Below, in pieces: positions 45,456 to 55,441 of a stretch of DNA of 64,000 bases; positions within the stretch are counted from its first letter, which is position 1; each line of letters begins with the position of its first letter. A program made the position numbers and the translations under genes. The notes beneath the pieces were generated by a model. The model searched no databases. It had not been told where the DNA came from and saw nothing but the letters and a program-made list of their open reading frames with translations. The DNA comes from Agrostemma githago (taxonomy: Eukaryota; Streptophyta; Magnoliopsida; Caryophyllales; Caryophyllaceae), in assembly GCA_958450325.1 (NCBI GenBank), contig OY288242.1:67512062-67576061 (forward strand). The letters are read 5' to 3'.

Positions 45456-45480
45456 AAAAAGCCTAAAATATATATATATA

Positions 45481-48364
45481 CTAGATTAAAGCCCGTGCGT
45501 TGCACGGGTTAGTTGGCTTCAGGTTAATTGGCTTAATTACATTGATGATGTATATTCGTTAAATACTCGTAAGAAACTTGATCAATCTATATCATTATAA
45601 TAAATAAGATAATCATATGATATTAGTAATCAAACTTAATTTCAACTAAGTTTATAGTCTTAAGAGCTTATTCTAAAACTTAAAAGAATACATGCGAATA
45701 ATTTTTTTGATTGGTAATATAAGATTCTATCGTCTCATCATAATTTTTCGATATAGGATAATTTACTCAAGGTTTATAGTTTTGAGATATGCTTTAAAGA
45801 CCCAAAATAACGCACGATTACTCTTATTTATAATATAGAATCATCACCTTATTTTAATTTTTTCGATGTGGGATAATTTTAGGTTTTTATTCCTTTTAAA
45901 AGGTTTTTAAGACTCAAAATTTGTTGGTTGATATTTAAAATCATAAGATTACTCATAAATAGACGATTACTCTTTATTTATATAATCAAATTTGATCATC
46001 TTGTTGGAGTATATACTTTTGATGAATGATTACTCTTATTTATATAATAAAAAAATCCACCTTATTATAATATTTTGATGTGAGATAATTTTAATTAAGT
46101 TTGTTTAAGTTTAGATATAGTCTAATTAAAAACTTTTATTTATAGACGGATGCATGATTACTCTTATTTATTATACATAGAATTCATCACACCATCTTAA
46201 TTTCGATGCGTGATAATTATACATTAACTATATACTTTAATTATACCTTTTTTTTAAGTTCAAAAGATTGTTGGTTAATATCTAAGAACGAAAGATTACG
46301 TAGAATTATATCACATGATAATTTTAATTTAACTTTATTTGTAGTCTTATTAATAGCTTTTTTTAAGACTAAAAGTTTTTTTGTTGACATCTAAGGATGA
46401 ATGATTAGTCTTGTTTATAATATAGAATTTCATCACCATAGAATTTCATCGTTTTATTATGGTCTTAAGAGTTTTTTGAAGACTCAAAAGATTTTGATTG
46501 ATATCATATCTAAGAACAAATAATTAGTCTTATTTATAATATAGAACCATAATCATATTATAATTTGTCGATGTGGGATAATTTAAATAAAATTTGTAGT
46601 CTTATTTATAATATAAAATCATCATCGTACCTTATTTTAATTGTTTCAATGTGGGATAATTTTAATTTTGGAGTATTATTAAGACTTTTTTAAACTCAAA
46701 ATATTGTTGCTTGATGTCTAAGGAAAAAATTATAATTAGTCTTTTATGTATAGTCTTAAGAACCCTTTTAAGACTCAAAAGATTTTTGTTTGATAAAACT
46801 TTATAATTTTTCGGATGTGGGATAGTTTTACTTAAGTTTCACCTTATTATAATGTTTCGATGTGAGATTATTTTAGTTAAGTTTGTAGTCTTATTAAGAG
46901 AGTTTGTAAGACTTAGAATTTTTTATTGATATTTAAGAACGAATGATTAGTCTTATTTATACTATAAAGTTTCATCACCTTATCATAACTTTTCGATGTG
47001 AGATGATTTATTTAAGTTTATAGTCTTCCATCAGCTCGTCAATTTTTTTCGATGTGAGATAATTTAATTAAGCTTATAGTCTTAAAAGCTCTTTTTAAGT
47101 CTTGATTATTATAATACGAAGTATAGAATTTCATCACAATTTTTAATGTGGGATGATTTTAAGTTTGTAGTCTTGTATATTAAAAGTTTTTTTAAGATTC
47201 AAAAGTTTTTTTGTCGGTATTTAACCCATAGTGTTGTATTTAAGCATTTAAAATATTCCACTTTTAGTATAAACATATGGATTATCTTATTATATATTTT
47301 GGATGAATGATTACTCTTATTTATATAATAATAAAAATTCACCTTATTATAATTTTTCGATGTGGGATAATTTTACTTAAATTTATTTAAGTTTAGATAT
47401 ATAGTTTAATTAAGAACTTTTATTCATAGACGAATGATTACACTTATTTATAATATATAGAATTCCATCAATCCATCTTTTCATTTTTCGATGCGAGATA
47501 ATTATACTTTAACTATATAGTGTTAGTCCTAGAATTTTTTTTTGTCTCAAAAGATTTTTGGTTACATAGAATTTTCTATCACCTCGTTAAGAACTTTTTT
47601 TTTAGGACGAATGATTAATCTTATTTATAATATAGAATTATAATTTTTTGATGTGAGATTATTTTTTACTTAAAGTTTGTAGTCTTATTAAGAGATTTTT
47701 TGAGACTTAAAAGTTTATTTAATAACGAATGATTAGTCTTATTTATAATATAGAATTCATCAACTTATCATATTTTTCGATGTGAAATAATTTATTTAAG
47801 TTTATAGTATACCATCATAATTTTCCGATGTGGGATAATTTAAAAGTTTTTCTTGGTCGATATTTAAAACGAATGATTATTCTTATTTATAATATAAAAT
47901 TTCATCATCTCGATGTAAGATAATTACTTAAGTTTATAGTCTTAGAAACTCTTTTCGAGATTCAAAAGACTTTTGGTAGATATCAAAGAACGAATTATTA
48001 CTCTTTATTTATAATATAGAATTTCATTATCATATTGTAATTTGTCGATGTGGGATAATTTTAAAACTGGTATATGTTATAAATTCATCACATAATGTGA
48101 AACAAATGATATGAAATTTATACTCTAATGAAAGCATTTTTTAACACGAATCTAATTATTTCATTTTTATAATTTATTTTACGATAATGTTTTTAAAAAA
48201 TAAACTCTAAAGGTTTTCACGTCAGAATTGTAAAATATCACATTAATATAATAGATTAAATATATATTTGTAATAATCAAAAGATTCTCTAATTGATTTT
48301 TATTATTATTTATGATACTTTCCTAATTTGAGGTTTGATTGAACGGACCAATGAGATCGCTCGA
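45481..48364 (-). mobile_element. Helitron-like element B, made of the same repeats
   Basis: The minus-strand 3' end is CTAG followed by T, with a perfect hairpin (CCCGTGC / GCACGGG, 45492-45508) seven bases inside. The 5' end TCGAGCGATCTC near 48364 matches copy A. The interior holds the same repeat units in the same order, with fewer copies. It stands head-to-tail with copy A, separated by (TA)n. Confidence 0.65.
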
Positions 48365-48837
48365 AAAAAGCCTAATATATATATATATTGATTGATATAT
48401 ATTGATATATTGATTCTCTTATTTCATTTTCCAGCCTTTTTTAACACGAGGGCGTATGCCAGAAGTAGAAGCTTTTTTTGTGTTTTTTTTCCTATTTGTT
48501 TAAATATTTCTTTTTCCTTTTGTTTTTAAACATCTTTTGCATCCTTTTACTTATCCATTATATGTGTTTTTCTCATTTGTCTTTTATTAATTAATAAAGT
48601 CCCCCCATTTATTCAATCGGTTTATCGTTATTCAATTACATTATTAACAAATTGAAAAAGCTATTTTTTTAAAAGAAAAATTACTACTACAGTACAACTA
48701 TTCCGTATAACTTTTCATACATTTTAGTACGAAACACATTTATAAGAAAATCAATAACACGTTAACAATTTTAAGACGAAAATCTTAAGTTTCGGCCCCA
48801 CCAAGAATTTGATTCTGGCTTCGTCCCTGCACACTAC

Positions 48838-49140
48838 ATCTATCTCCCTTAAGTTTCCTCTTTCTTATTCTCTCTTTCGTTATTTTGGGTATAATTGTTT
48901 AACCCGTTTGAGAGTATAATACTTGAGATATTATTTATAAGCCCTTGAGAAAATATTCTTGTACTCCCATTTCATTATAGTGGAATTCTTGGCTCTCTCG
49001 CCGGTGGTTTATTTTTTTGCCTCTATTTAAAGAGGGTTTTCCACCTAAATATCCCGGTGTCATTTTTACCGTCTTTATTTAATTTCTTTTTAAAACTTTA
49101 GTTGAATTTTTTCGCTTCCACAAACTTCTTACGCCTAAGG
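48838..49140 (+). mobile_element. Remnant of a copia LTR 3' part
   Basis: GGCTCTCTCGCCGGTGG, AGGGTTTTCCACCTAAAT and CCGGTGTCATTT follow each other with the spacing seen at the 3' part of many plant Ty1/copia LTRs. No boundaries or primer-binding site are recognisable, so it is an old fragment. Confidence 0.4.
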
Positions 49141-49371
49141 TCTCAATTAATTAGAGGTGGGTGATGGGTACAATACAATTGTGGAAAGAAGTAAATAAGA
49201 CTTTGGTGCCGGGTATAGACCTATATGGATCCCGGAGATTCCCACCCAATAACATTCCAACACGTGGTTAACATTATCTTCATCACATTTTCACTTGATT
49301 TAATTATTAGGGTTCATCCAAATAAAAGCCTGAGACTTTGATACTTTTACTGGAGTTTTATAGTACTAAAA
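49141..49371 (+). promoter_or_regulatory. Upstream region of the PPRD-like exon
   Basis: 230 bases between LTR remnant and start codon. It includes a CACGTG core (ACACGTGGT at 49259-49267) and AT-rich sequence before AAAATGGCG. Promoter function is assumed from position only. Confidence 0.3.
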
Positions 49372-49542
49372 ATGGCGATGCAGATACAGATTGTGGGTTT
49401 ACTACTAAGAGTCGCATGGTTAGCTACCATTTTGCCAATATTAATAGCTTCCTTCCCATTTCCGCCACTTAGTCCTCTCTATAATCTTCTTCTTGTATAT
49501 GCTGGACGTGGCAAGACTATTCACTCTTCTTCTCCTCTAAGT
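49372..49542 (+). CDS. Probable first exon of polyprenol reductase (PPRD-like)
   Basis: The ATG in AAAATGGCG opens 57 codons. They encode an N-terminal hydrophobic segment (residues 5-32, VGLLLRVAWLATILPILIAS), then a loop and LLLVYAGRGKTIHSSSP. The sequence of membrane helix, FPFPPLSPLYNLLL and AGRGK..HSSS is as I remember the N-terminus of plant polyprenol reductase. That enzyme reduces the alpha-isoprene unit of polyprenols to make dolichol in the ER and belongs to the steroid 5-alpha-reductase family. After S57 a GTAATC donor fits; the frame beyond it is low-complexity. No second exon (expected to begin with a FTVPQ-like motif) was found downstream before the TE block, so the gene is either broken or has a very long intron. 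Confidence 0.5.
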
Positions 49543-50553
49543 GTAATCATCACCTCTCTCTTTTCTTGTAACAATGTTATTGTAGTATTGGGTTTGTTGT
49601 TCCTATTATATAGTATATTCCTTTTTTATTCATTTACGTGCTTTCTATTTTGATACGGACTAATATTGTTCAAGCGTAAGTTTGATACTTTCTTGCACGT
49701 CTAAGTTAAGAGTTAGTCTCTCTTATGACGGGTATATCTATCACAACGTTCTTATAACGGGTCAATTAGTATCATTGAAAAGATGACAAAAGTATATTGT
49801 TATGATACTAGCAAAACATTTGTCCTATTTAGGCAAATGGTATTCTGTATGATACTTGGACCCGTCTTACGATTATGACGTATATCTCCATCTTGACTCT
49901 TGAACAAGAATTTGTGGCAAGTTAATATCGTTCTTGTACTTTTAGATCTTGTTGTGTACTTCCGTACTTGAGTCTAGTCATTTTGGTTCAAAAACAAATC
50001 TAAATAAATGACCTAGATAAGAGACTTACTGTTTATTCTAATACAAACACGTACGTTATAAAACCTCGTCAAAATATTGTCTTTCATCTAAATTTTAATA
50101 CTTTGAATGGATTCAACCACATGAAGGATTGGAGGGAAATGTAGTACTTATATATTCTCAATTTTTTCCTGTATTTCTCAATTTCTCTAAGTTTTTGTAA
50201 TGTTTGAAAGTCTTTTAATGGATAAAAGTGTAGATCTCCTATTATATACAAGTAGTTTTTTAGAAGATCTATATGAATGAGGAAAAGGTTAAAATAATAC
50301 GAGTAATAATTTCTTTGATTGATTTTTTAATTACGCTATGAGTACTTGTTTGGATCCCATGTTATTGCATGGGTTTTAATTTTTTGTAAGAAGTTTACAA
50401 ATAAGAAAACAAATATTATAGTACTAATATTTTATTATGGAGTATTAAATTTCTGTGTTCTACTAATCGTTGTGTTGAACCTTGTATTAATATGAAGCAT
50501 TGTAATAGAAAAAGAGTTCTTATCATCGATCGTTGTGTTGAATTAACCTAGTA
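49543..50553. other. Putative intron or unassigned spacer
   Basis: AT-rich sequence after the PPRD-like exon. Codons that continue the ORF to 49653 look like intron read-through. No exon, repeat or TE terminus was recognised up to the Helitron end at 50554. Confidence 0.35.
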
Positions 50554-50581
50554 CTAGTATAGCACCCGCGTAAATACGCGG
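50554..50581 (-). mobile_element. Helitron 3' terminus (second family)
   Basis: On the minus strand: a 7-bp stem hairpin (CCGCGTA / TACGCGG with a 2-base loop, 50566-50581), nine bases, then CTAG followed by T. The element would extend rightward; its 5' end may lie near the (TA)n at 50845, giving about 290 bp. There is no coding sequence. Confidence 0.5.
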
Positions 50582-50842
50582 TAAATTTAGTTTATTACTT
50601 TAATAGATGAAACATCTACAATTATCAATAATAAATTTATACCTCTATGTACATCACTTTATTGATAATAGCGATCCATTTAATCAATTTATAAAAAGTC
50701 CTAAATTTAGATTTGATAATTTTAGGAATATATTCTAACTCTATTATATCTTTCTATTATTTGGTTATACCTCTTATACTATTACTAAATATATTGTATG
50801 ATATTTCTATAATCCATTTATTAAATCAATCAATCCATCAAT

Positions 50843-50844
<2 letters not shown>

Positions 50845-50893
<49 letters not shown>
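50845..50893. repeat. (TA)n microsatellite
   Basis: About 24 TA units between the Helitron-like segment and the next MITE. An ORF across it is only repeat translation. Confidence 0.95.
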
Positions 50894-50898
<5 letters not shown>

Positions 50899-51614
50899 TG
50901 CAACCGGTGAGTTGGTCTTCTTTAAATGAGTCTGTCCCGCAAATCACAGACACATGATCAAATCACATGAATGGCTGAGATTCAATCTCAGCGTCATCTT
51001 CATCGTATATAATCTTACTGTTACAGTAACAGAACACTATTACAGTAACACAAATATCTTACTGTGACACTGTCACAGTAATAAGGAATTACAATAATAA
51101 TGTCAGAGTAATACTGTTACAGTAACAGAACACTATTACAGTAACACAAAAATCTTACTGTGACAGTGTCACAGTTATAAGGAATTACAATAATAATGTC
51201 ACAGTAATATGAAATTAAAGAGTTATAAATATCTTACTGTAACACTGTCACAGTAATAAAGAATCACAGTATAATGTCACAGTAATAATGTCAAATTCAT
51301 TTATCAATTGACACTACAAAGTAACATCAACATGAGATTAACAGTAGCACTGTTACAGTAACAGAGCACTATTACAGTAACACAAATATCTTACTGTGAC
51401 ACTATCACAGTAATAAGGAATTACAGTAATAATGTCACAGTAATAATATCACAGTAATATGGAATTAAAGAGTTAGAGTATGATGTTTGTGTATGCAAAG
51501 GCCTTGTTACTCTTCCTTAATGACGTGGTCCAATCTCAGCCATTCAATCTTGTTTGATTGTGTGGTCCAGATTGAAAGAACGGACTCATCTAAAGAGGGA
51601 GACTCACCGGATCC

Positions 51615-51621
<7 letters not shown>
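50894..51621. mobile_element. MITE with palindromic internal repeats
   Basis: About 100 bases at each end are inverted copies (left CCGGTGAGTTGGTC and TTAAATGAGTCTGTCC; right, read inward, CCGGTGAGTCTCCCTC and TTAGATGAGTCCGTTC, then TGGCTGAGATT on both sides). It lies between TA runs, so the TSD is uninformative. The core holds four repeats of TTACTGTGACA..TGTCACAGTAA palindromes separated by CTGTTACAGTAACAG. No ORF. Confidence 0.65.

Positions 51622-51688
<67 letters not shown>
51622..51688. repeat. (TA)n(GA)n microsatellite
   Basis: TA repeats to 51651 followed by GA repeats to 51688. Confidence 0.95.
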
Positions 51689-51691
<3 letters not shown>

Positions 51692-53131
51692 GAGATCGGG
51701 TGAGAACCTATCTCTCAATGAGAACTGTGAGAACTATTTAGAACCATTAGATCTTATTCACATCTAATGCTTGACATTATTCTTAAAAACATTCACTCTT
51801 CCTTTAACAAAATAAACCAACAATGGCTGAAATTGAAGAAAATAAATTCAACAAGATTCACCAAAAATCAAGAAAAGGCAGATGAAGCTTTGTTCATGCA
51901 AATTCAGGAGATTTGTTGCCTAATCTTAATAAATTAGGGTTCCGGTGTTCATAAAATTAGGGAATTATATACAATTGATGATTTCTTTAAATTAGGGTTT
52001 ATATTTTAGTTAAAACCATTAAATATGTCCACTTGATTAGAGATTTTTTGTGTAATTAGGGTTCTTGTTTTCTCTGAACACCTATCGTGGAATTATTCAA
52101 TGCTTCATTTCCCTCTAATTATACTTCTATTAATCATCTTATACAATTTAAAAAGGGTACGCTAAAATTTAAAAAGGGTACGCTAAAATTGAAATTAATA
52201 AAGTGTACGCTAAAATTGAAATTGAAAAATGAAAAGCTAAAATTGAAAAAAGGTATGCTAAAAGTGAAAAATGGTATGCTAAAATTTAAAAAGTATACGC
52301 TAAAATTTTAAAATGATACACTAAAATTGAAATTGAAAAAGGGTACGCTAAAAGTGAAAAAGGGTACGGTAAAATTAAAATTGAAAAAGAGTACGTTAAA
52401 ATAGAAAAAAGGGTACACTAAAAGTAAAAAAGGGTACGCTAAAATTTTAAAAGGGTACACTAAAATTAAAATTGAAAAAGAGTACGCTAAAATAGAAAAA
52501 AGGGTACGCTAATAGTGAGAAAGGGTACGCTGAAATTGAAATAGGGTACACCACAATTTAAAAAGAAAATTAAATCGAGTAGGGCTAGAAAAAGAAGGGT
52601 TTGTATTTTATATAAAATCCGTACAAAAGGAATATAAAGGATAATATTTTAGATGAACTCTTAAATCAATCAGGAAATTTGAAGAAAAAAAACGATAACA
52701 CAACGTTGCTGAGATTATTGCAATTATATTAGCCGACGATAATATTGTTACTATTGTAATGAATTAATGAATTTAACTGAATAAGTTAATCATAAAATGA
52801 TTAATTAAAAAAAAAACTACTTAGGTTATTGGGGTTCAATACCCAATTGTGATGAATTAATGGATTGAAGAAAAGCCGATTAAAAAATTGATGGATTGAA
52901 GAATCGGATTCAATGGTCGATTGAAAAATTTATCGATTAAAGGATTATGGGTCGAAGAATTTTGTAGAAAGAGAATGAGTTACGGGTTGAAGGTTGAAGC
53001 AATTGTGATGAAATAATTTGATTGAAGAATTTTGAAGAATCCAACGAATGAGATTGAACACTATGATCCAATGGCTCATATTATAGTTCTCACAGTTCTC
53101 ATTGAAGGGGTGGTTCTCACGTGAACCTAAA

Positions 53132-53133
<2 letters not shown>
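51689..53133. mobile_element. Mutator-type MITE with minisatellite core
   Basis: Inverted ends: left GGGTGAGAACC...TCAATGAGAACTGTGAGAAC (51698-51735) and, read inward from the right, GTGAGAACCACCCC...TCAATGAGAACTGTGAGAAC (53086-53123). Such ends are widespread in dicot MULE-derived elements. It is AT-rich inside with no transposase. The flanks are simple repeats, so no TSD can be shown. Confidence 0.6.
52150..52560. repeat. 20-30-bp minisatellite
   Basis: About 17 imperfect copies of a unit containing GGGTACGCTAAAATTGAAA, with variable length due to AAATTGAAATTG extensions. The 74-residue ORF rich in LKFKKGT is simply its translation. Confidence 0.85.

Positions 53134-53206
<73 letters not shown>
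53134..53206. repeat. (TA)n(CATA)n(TA)n microsatellite
   Basis: TA to 53160, CATA/TACA to about 53188, TA again to 53206. Confidence 0.95.
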
Positions 53207-53702
53207 TACGGAGTAAGTTTTTTCGAGGGATCTCATTGGTCCGTTTCATCAAACCTCAAATTGGAAAAATATCATAAATAATAATAAAAATCAATTAGAG
53301 AATCTTTTGATTAGTACAATATATATTTAATCTATATATTAATGTGATGTTTTACAATTCCTAGTTAAAAACCTTTAGAGTTCATTTTTTAAAAACATTA
53401 TCATAAAATAAATTATAAAAATAAAATAATTAGATTTGTGGTAAAAAAATATTTTCATTAGAGTATAAATTTCATATTATTTGTTTCACATTATGTGATG
53501 AATTTATTATATATAACAGTTTTAAAATTATCCCACATCGACAAATTATAATATGATGATGAAATTCTATATTATAAATAAAGAGTAATAATAAGTTCTT
53601 CGATATCTACCAAAAGTCTTTTGAATCTCAAAAAGAGTTCCTAAAACAATAAATCTTAAGTAATTATTCTACATCAAAAAAAACTATTTTATAAAGAAGA
53701 GT

Positions 53703-53935
53703 CACTACTACAATTTTGATTTTATAAGACGCCCCAAATAGCACGCTTATATAAGATAAAGCGCGTCCTTTTATTTTCACTATTAAGACGGTTGGTCAAT
53801 GGAACCGTCCTCATAAATATAAAAGTGCGGTTATAGGTTAAACTCATCCTATTAAAATATTTTAAAAGCACGATTATACATTAAACTCATCCTATTAAAA
53901 TATAGGACCTGTCCTATTCAATCTTATATTATAAT
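53703..53935. mobile_element. CACTA-like fragment
   Basis: Starts CACTACTACAATTTTGA, like a CACTA terminal repeat, followed by TAAGACG/CGTCCT words and two tandem TTAAACTCATCCTATTAAAA units. There is no matching right end, so it is a truncated copy. Confidence 0.35.
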
Positions 53936-54147
53936 CAAGAGGAATGATGTATTTTTTTAGTTTTAAAAAGAATTTTTAAAGACTATAAGCTTAAGTAAAT
54001 TATCTCACAACAAAAAATTATGACGAGGTGATGGAAGACTATAAACTTAAATAAATTATCCCACATCGAAAAATTATGATAAGTTGAAGAATTCTATATT
54101 ATTAATAAGACTAATCATTCGTTCTTAAATATCAATCAAAAAAACTT

Positions 54148-54796
54148 GGAAAATTCCCATTTGTACCCTCTAAGTTTTCACTTTTCTCAGTTGTACCCCT
54201 GCGTATAAGCAATTCCCAACTGTACCCCTGAACTCTGTTAATTACTCTCAACCGTGACTAAAATAGAATTAGCCGTTAAGTATGGCTGTTAAGTGCCAAA
54301 TTGCAGTCCTAATCTAATGACATGGCGAGTGACATGTCGGTCTAGTAGCCTTTTGACCCTCGTTAATCCCTAATTACCCTTTCATTCTAATTTCGAGTTT
54401 TCGCCTCGTCGAAATCAACAACATGTAATAATAAGTGCGAAAAGCTATGATGATGATAGTACATAGAGGAAGAATGACAGATGATATGGTGATGATCAGT
54501 GAATTCGAAGAGGGGAAGAAAGGAAGGAAGAGGAAGGGTTTATAGTTTGAAATTAGAATGAAGGGGTAATAAGGGATTAACGAAAGGCGAAAAGGCTACT
54601 AGACCAACATGTCACTCGCCATGTCATTAGATTAGGACTGCAAGTTGGCACTTAACAGCCATACTTAACGGCTAATTCTAGTTTAGTCACGGTTGAGAGT
54701 AATTAACAGAGTTCAGGGGTACAGTTGGGAATTGCTTAAACGCAAGGGTACAACTGGGAAAAGTAAAAACTTAGAGGGTACAAATGAGAATTTCCC
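54148..54796. mobile_element. Mutator-type fold-back MITE
   Basis: Arms of about 230 bp (54148-54385 and 54560-54796) are inverted copies at high identity, starting GGAAAATTCCCATTTG and, from the right, GGGAAATTCTCATTTG. The 9-bp TSD AAAAAACTT at 54139-54147 and 54797-54805 is perfect, diagnostic of Mutator-type transposition. The central 175 bp is not coding. Confidence 0.85.
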
Positions 54797-54990
54797 AAAA
54801 AACTTTTAAGTTTCTAAAAGTCTCTTAATAAGACTACAAACTTAAGTAAAAATAATCTCACATCAAAAATTTACAATAAGGTACAAGGCCGTCAAGTGAA
54901 TTTAGGTGGTCCGGTTCAAATTATCAAAATGAGGCCCTATTTTCCTAAAGAAACATTACATATGAAATAAAAATTGAATATTATTTGTCT

Positions 54991-55440
54991 TTACATTACA
55001 TCATAAATATTTTTGTCACCCGAATCGTTCTTGCGAAATAAATTTGTTCTCCTTGCGTTCACTGAAGCAAATTCATCCATCAAATCTTTACAATTCATTT
55101 GCTCCATCACTTCATTCTCAATTGATATAATTGCCAAACCGTTGAGTCTTTCTTGTGACATCGTCGAACGCAAATAAGATTTCAACAACTTGAGTTTGGA
55201 GAAACTTCTTTCGCCACTTGCAACCGTCACTGGAGTAGTCAACATTATTCTTATGCAACAACTGCATTTGGAAAACAACCAAAGTGCTTCAAAAAAAATC
55301 AAAAGATTAACTGGTCCCATATTCTCCAAAGGTAGAACTCCTCTCAAAAAATTTAGCTCCATGTATAGTTCAATTCCATCAACATCAGAATGTCCATCCT
55401 TCTTCAATGCACCTTCGAGATGAGTACAATGTAATTTTAA
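54991..55440 (-). pseudogene. hAT transposase C-terminus
   Basis: From KLHCTHLEGALKKDG to the stop this is the C-terminal third of a hAT transposase, with the dimerisation core ERSFSKLKLLKSYLRSTMSQ and NGLAIISIENE. The preceding residues of the open frame (55441-55509) come from the inserted LTR. It is the same clade as the transposase at 32524-35074, with differences throughout, so this is not a recent duplicate. Confidence 0.8.
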
Positions 55441-55441
55441 C

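Larger units (their letters stand above)
41587..48829. mobile_element. Non-autonomous hAT element carrying two Helitron-like insertions
   Basis: Perfect 8-bp TSD CACACTAC at 41579-41586 and 48830-48837, with termini CAGGGACGAAGC and, on the minus strand from the right, CAGGGACGAAGCC. Its own sequence is only the first 195 and last 450 or so bases, with no transposase. Everything between 41782 and about 48370 was added by the Helitron-like units. Confidence 0.8.
53216..54884 (+). mobile_element. Helitron-like element C, truncated, opposite orientation
   Basis: Begins TTTTTTCGAGGGATCTCATT, the same 5' end as elements A and B but on the plus strand. It continues with their 3'-to-5' inverted repeat units (CCCACATCGACAAATTATAA and so on). 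It has a partial CACTA-like fragment (53703-53935) and a MULE MITE (54148-54796) inside. The 3' end with CTAG hairpin is missing: sequence stops at the hAT border near 54885. Confidence 0.55.

Noticed and set aside
49553..49653. C-terminal extension of the PPRD-like ORF
   Set aside because: Hydrophobic low-complexity codons after a consensus GT donor look like intron read-through, not protein.
50713..50910. ORF with IYIYIY tail
   Set aside because: Translation of (TA)n.
52087..52311. 74-codon lysine-rich ORF
   Set aside because: Translation of a 20-30-bp minisatellite inside a MITE.
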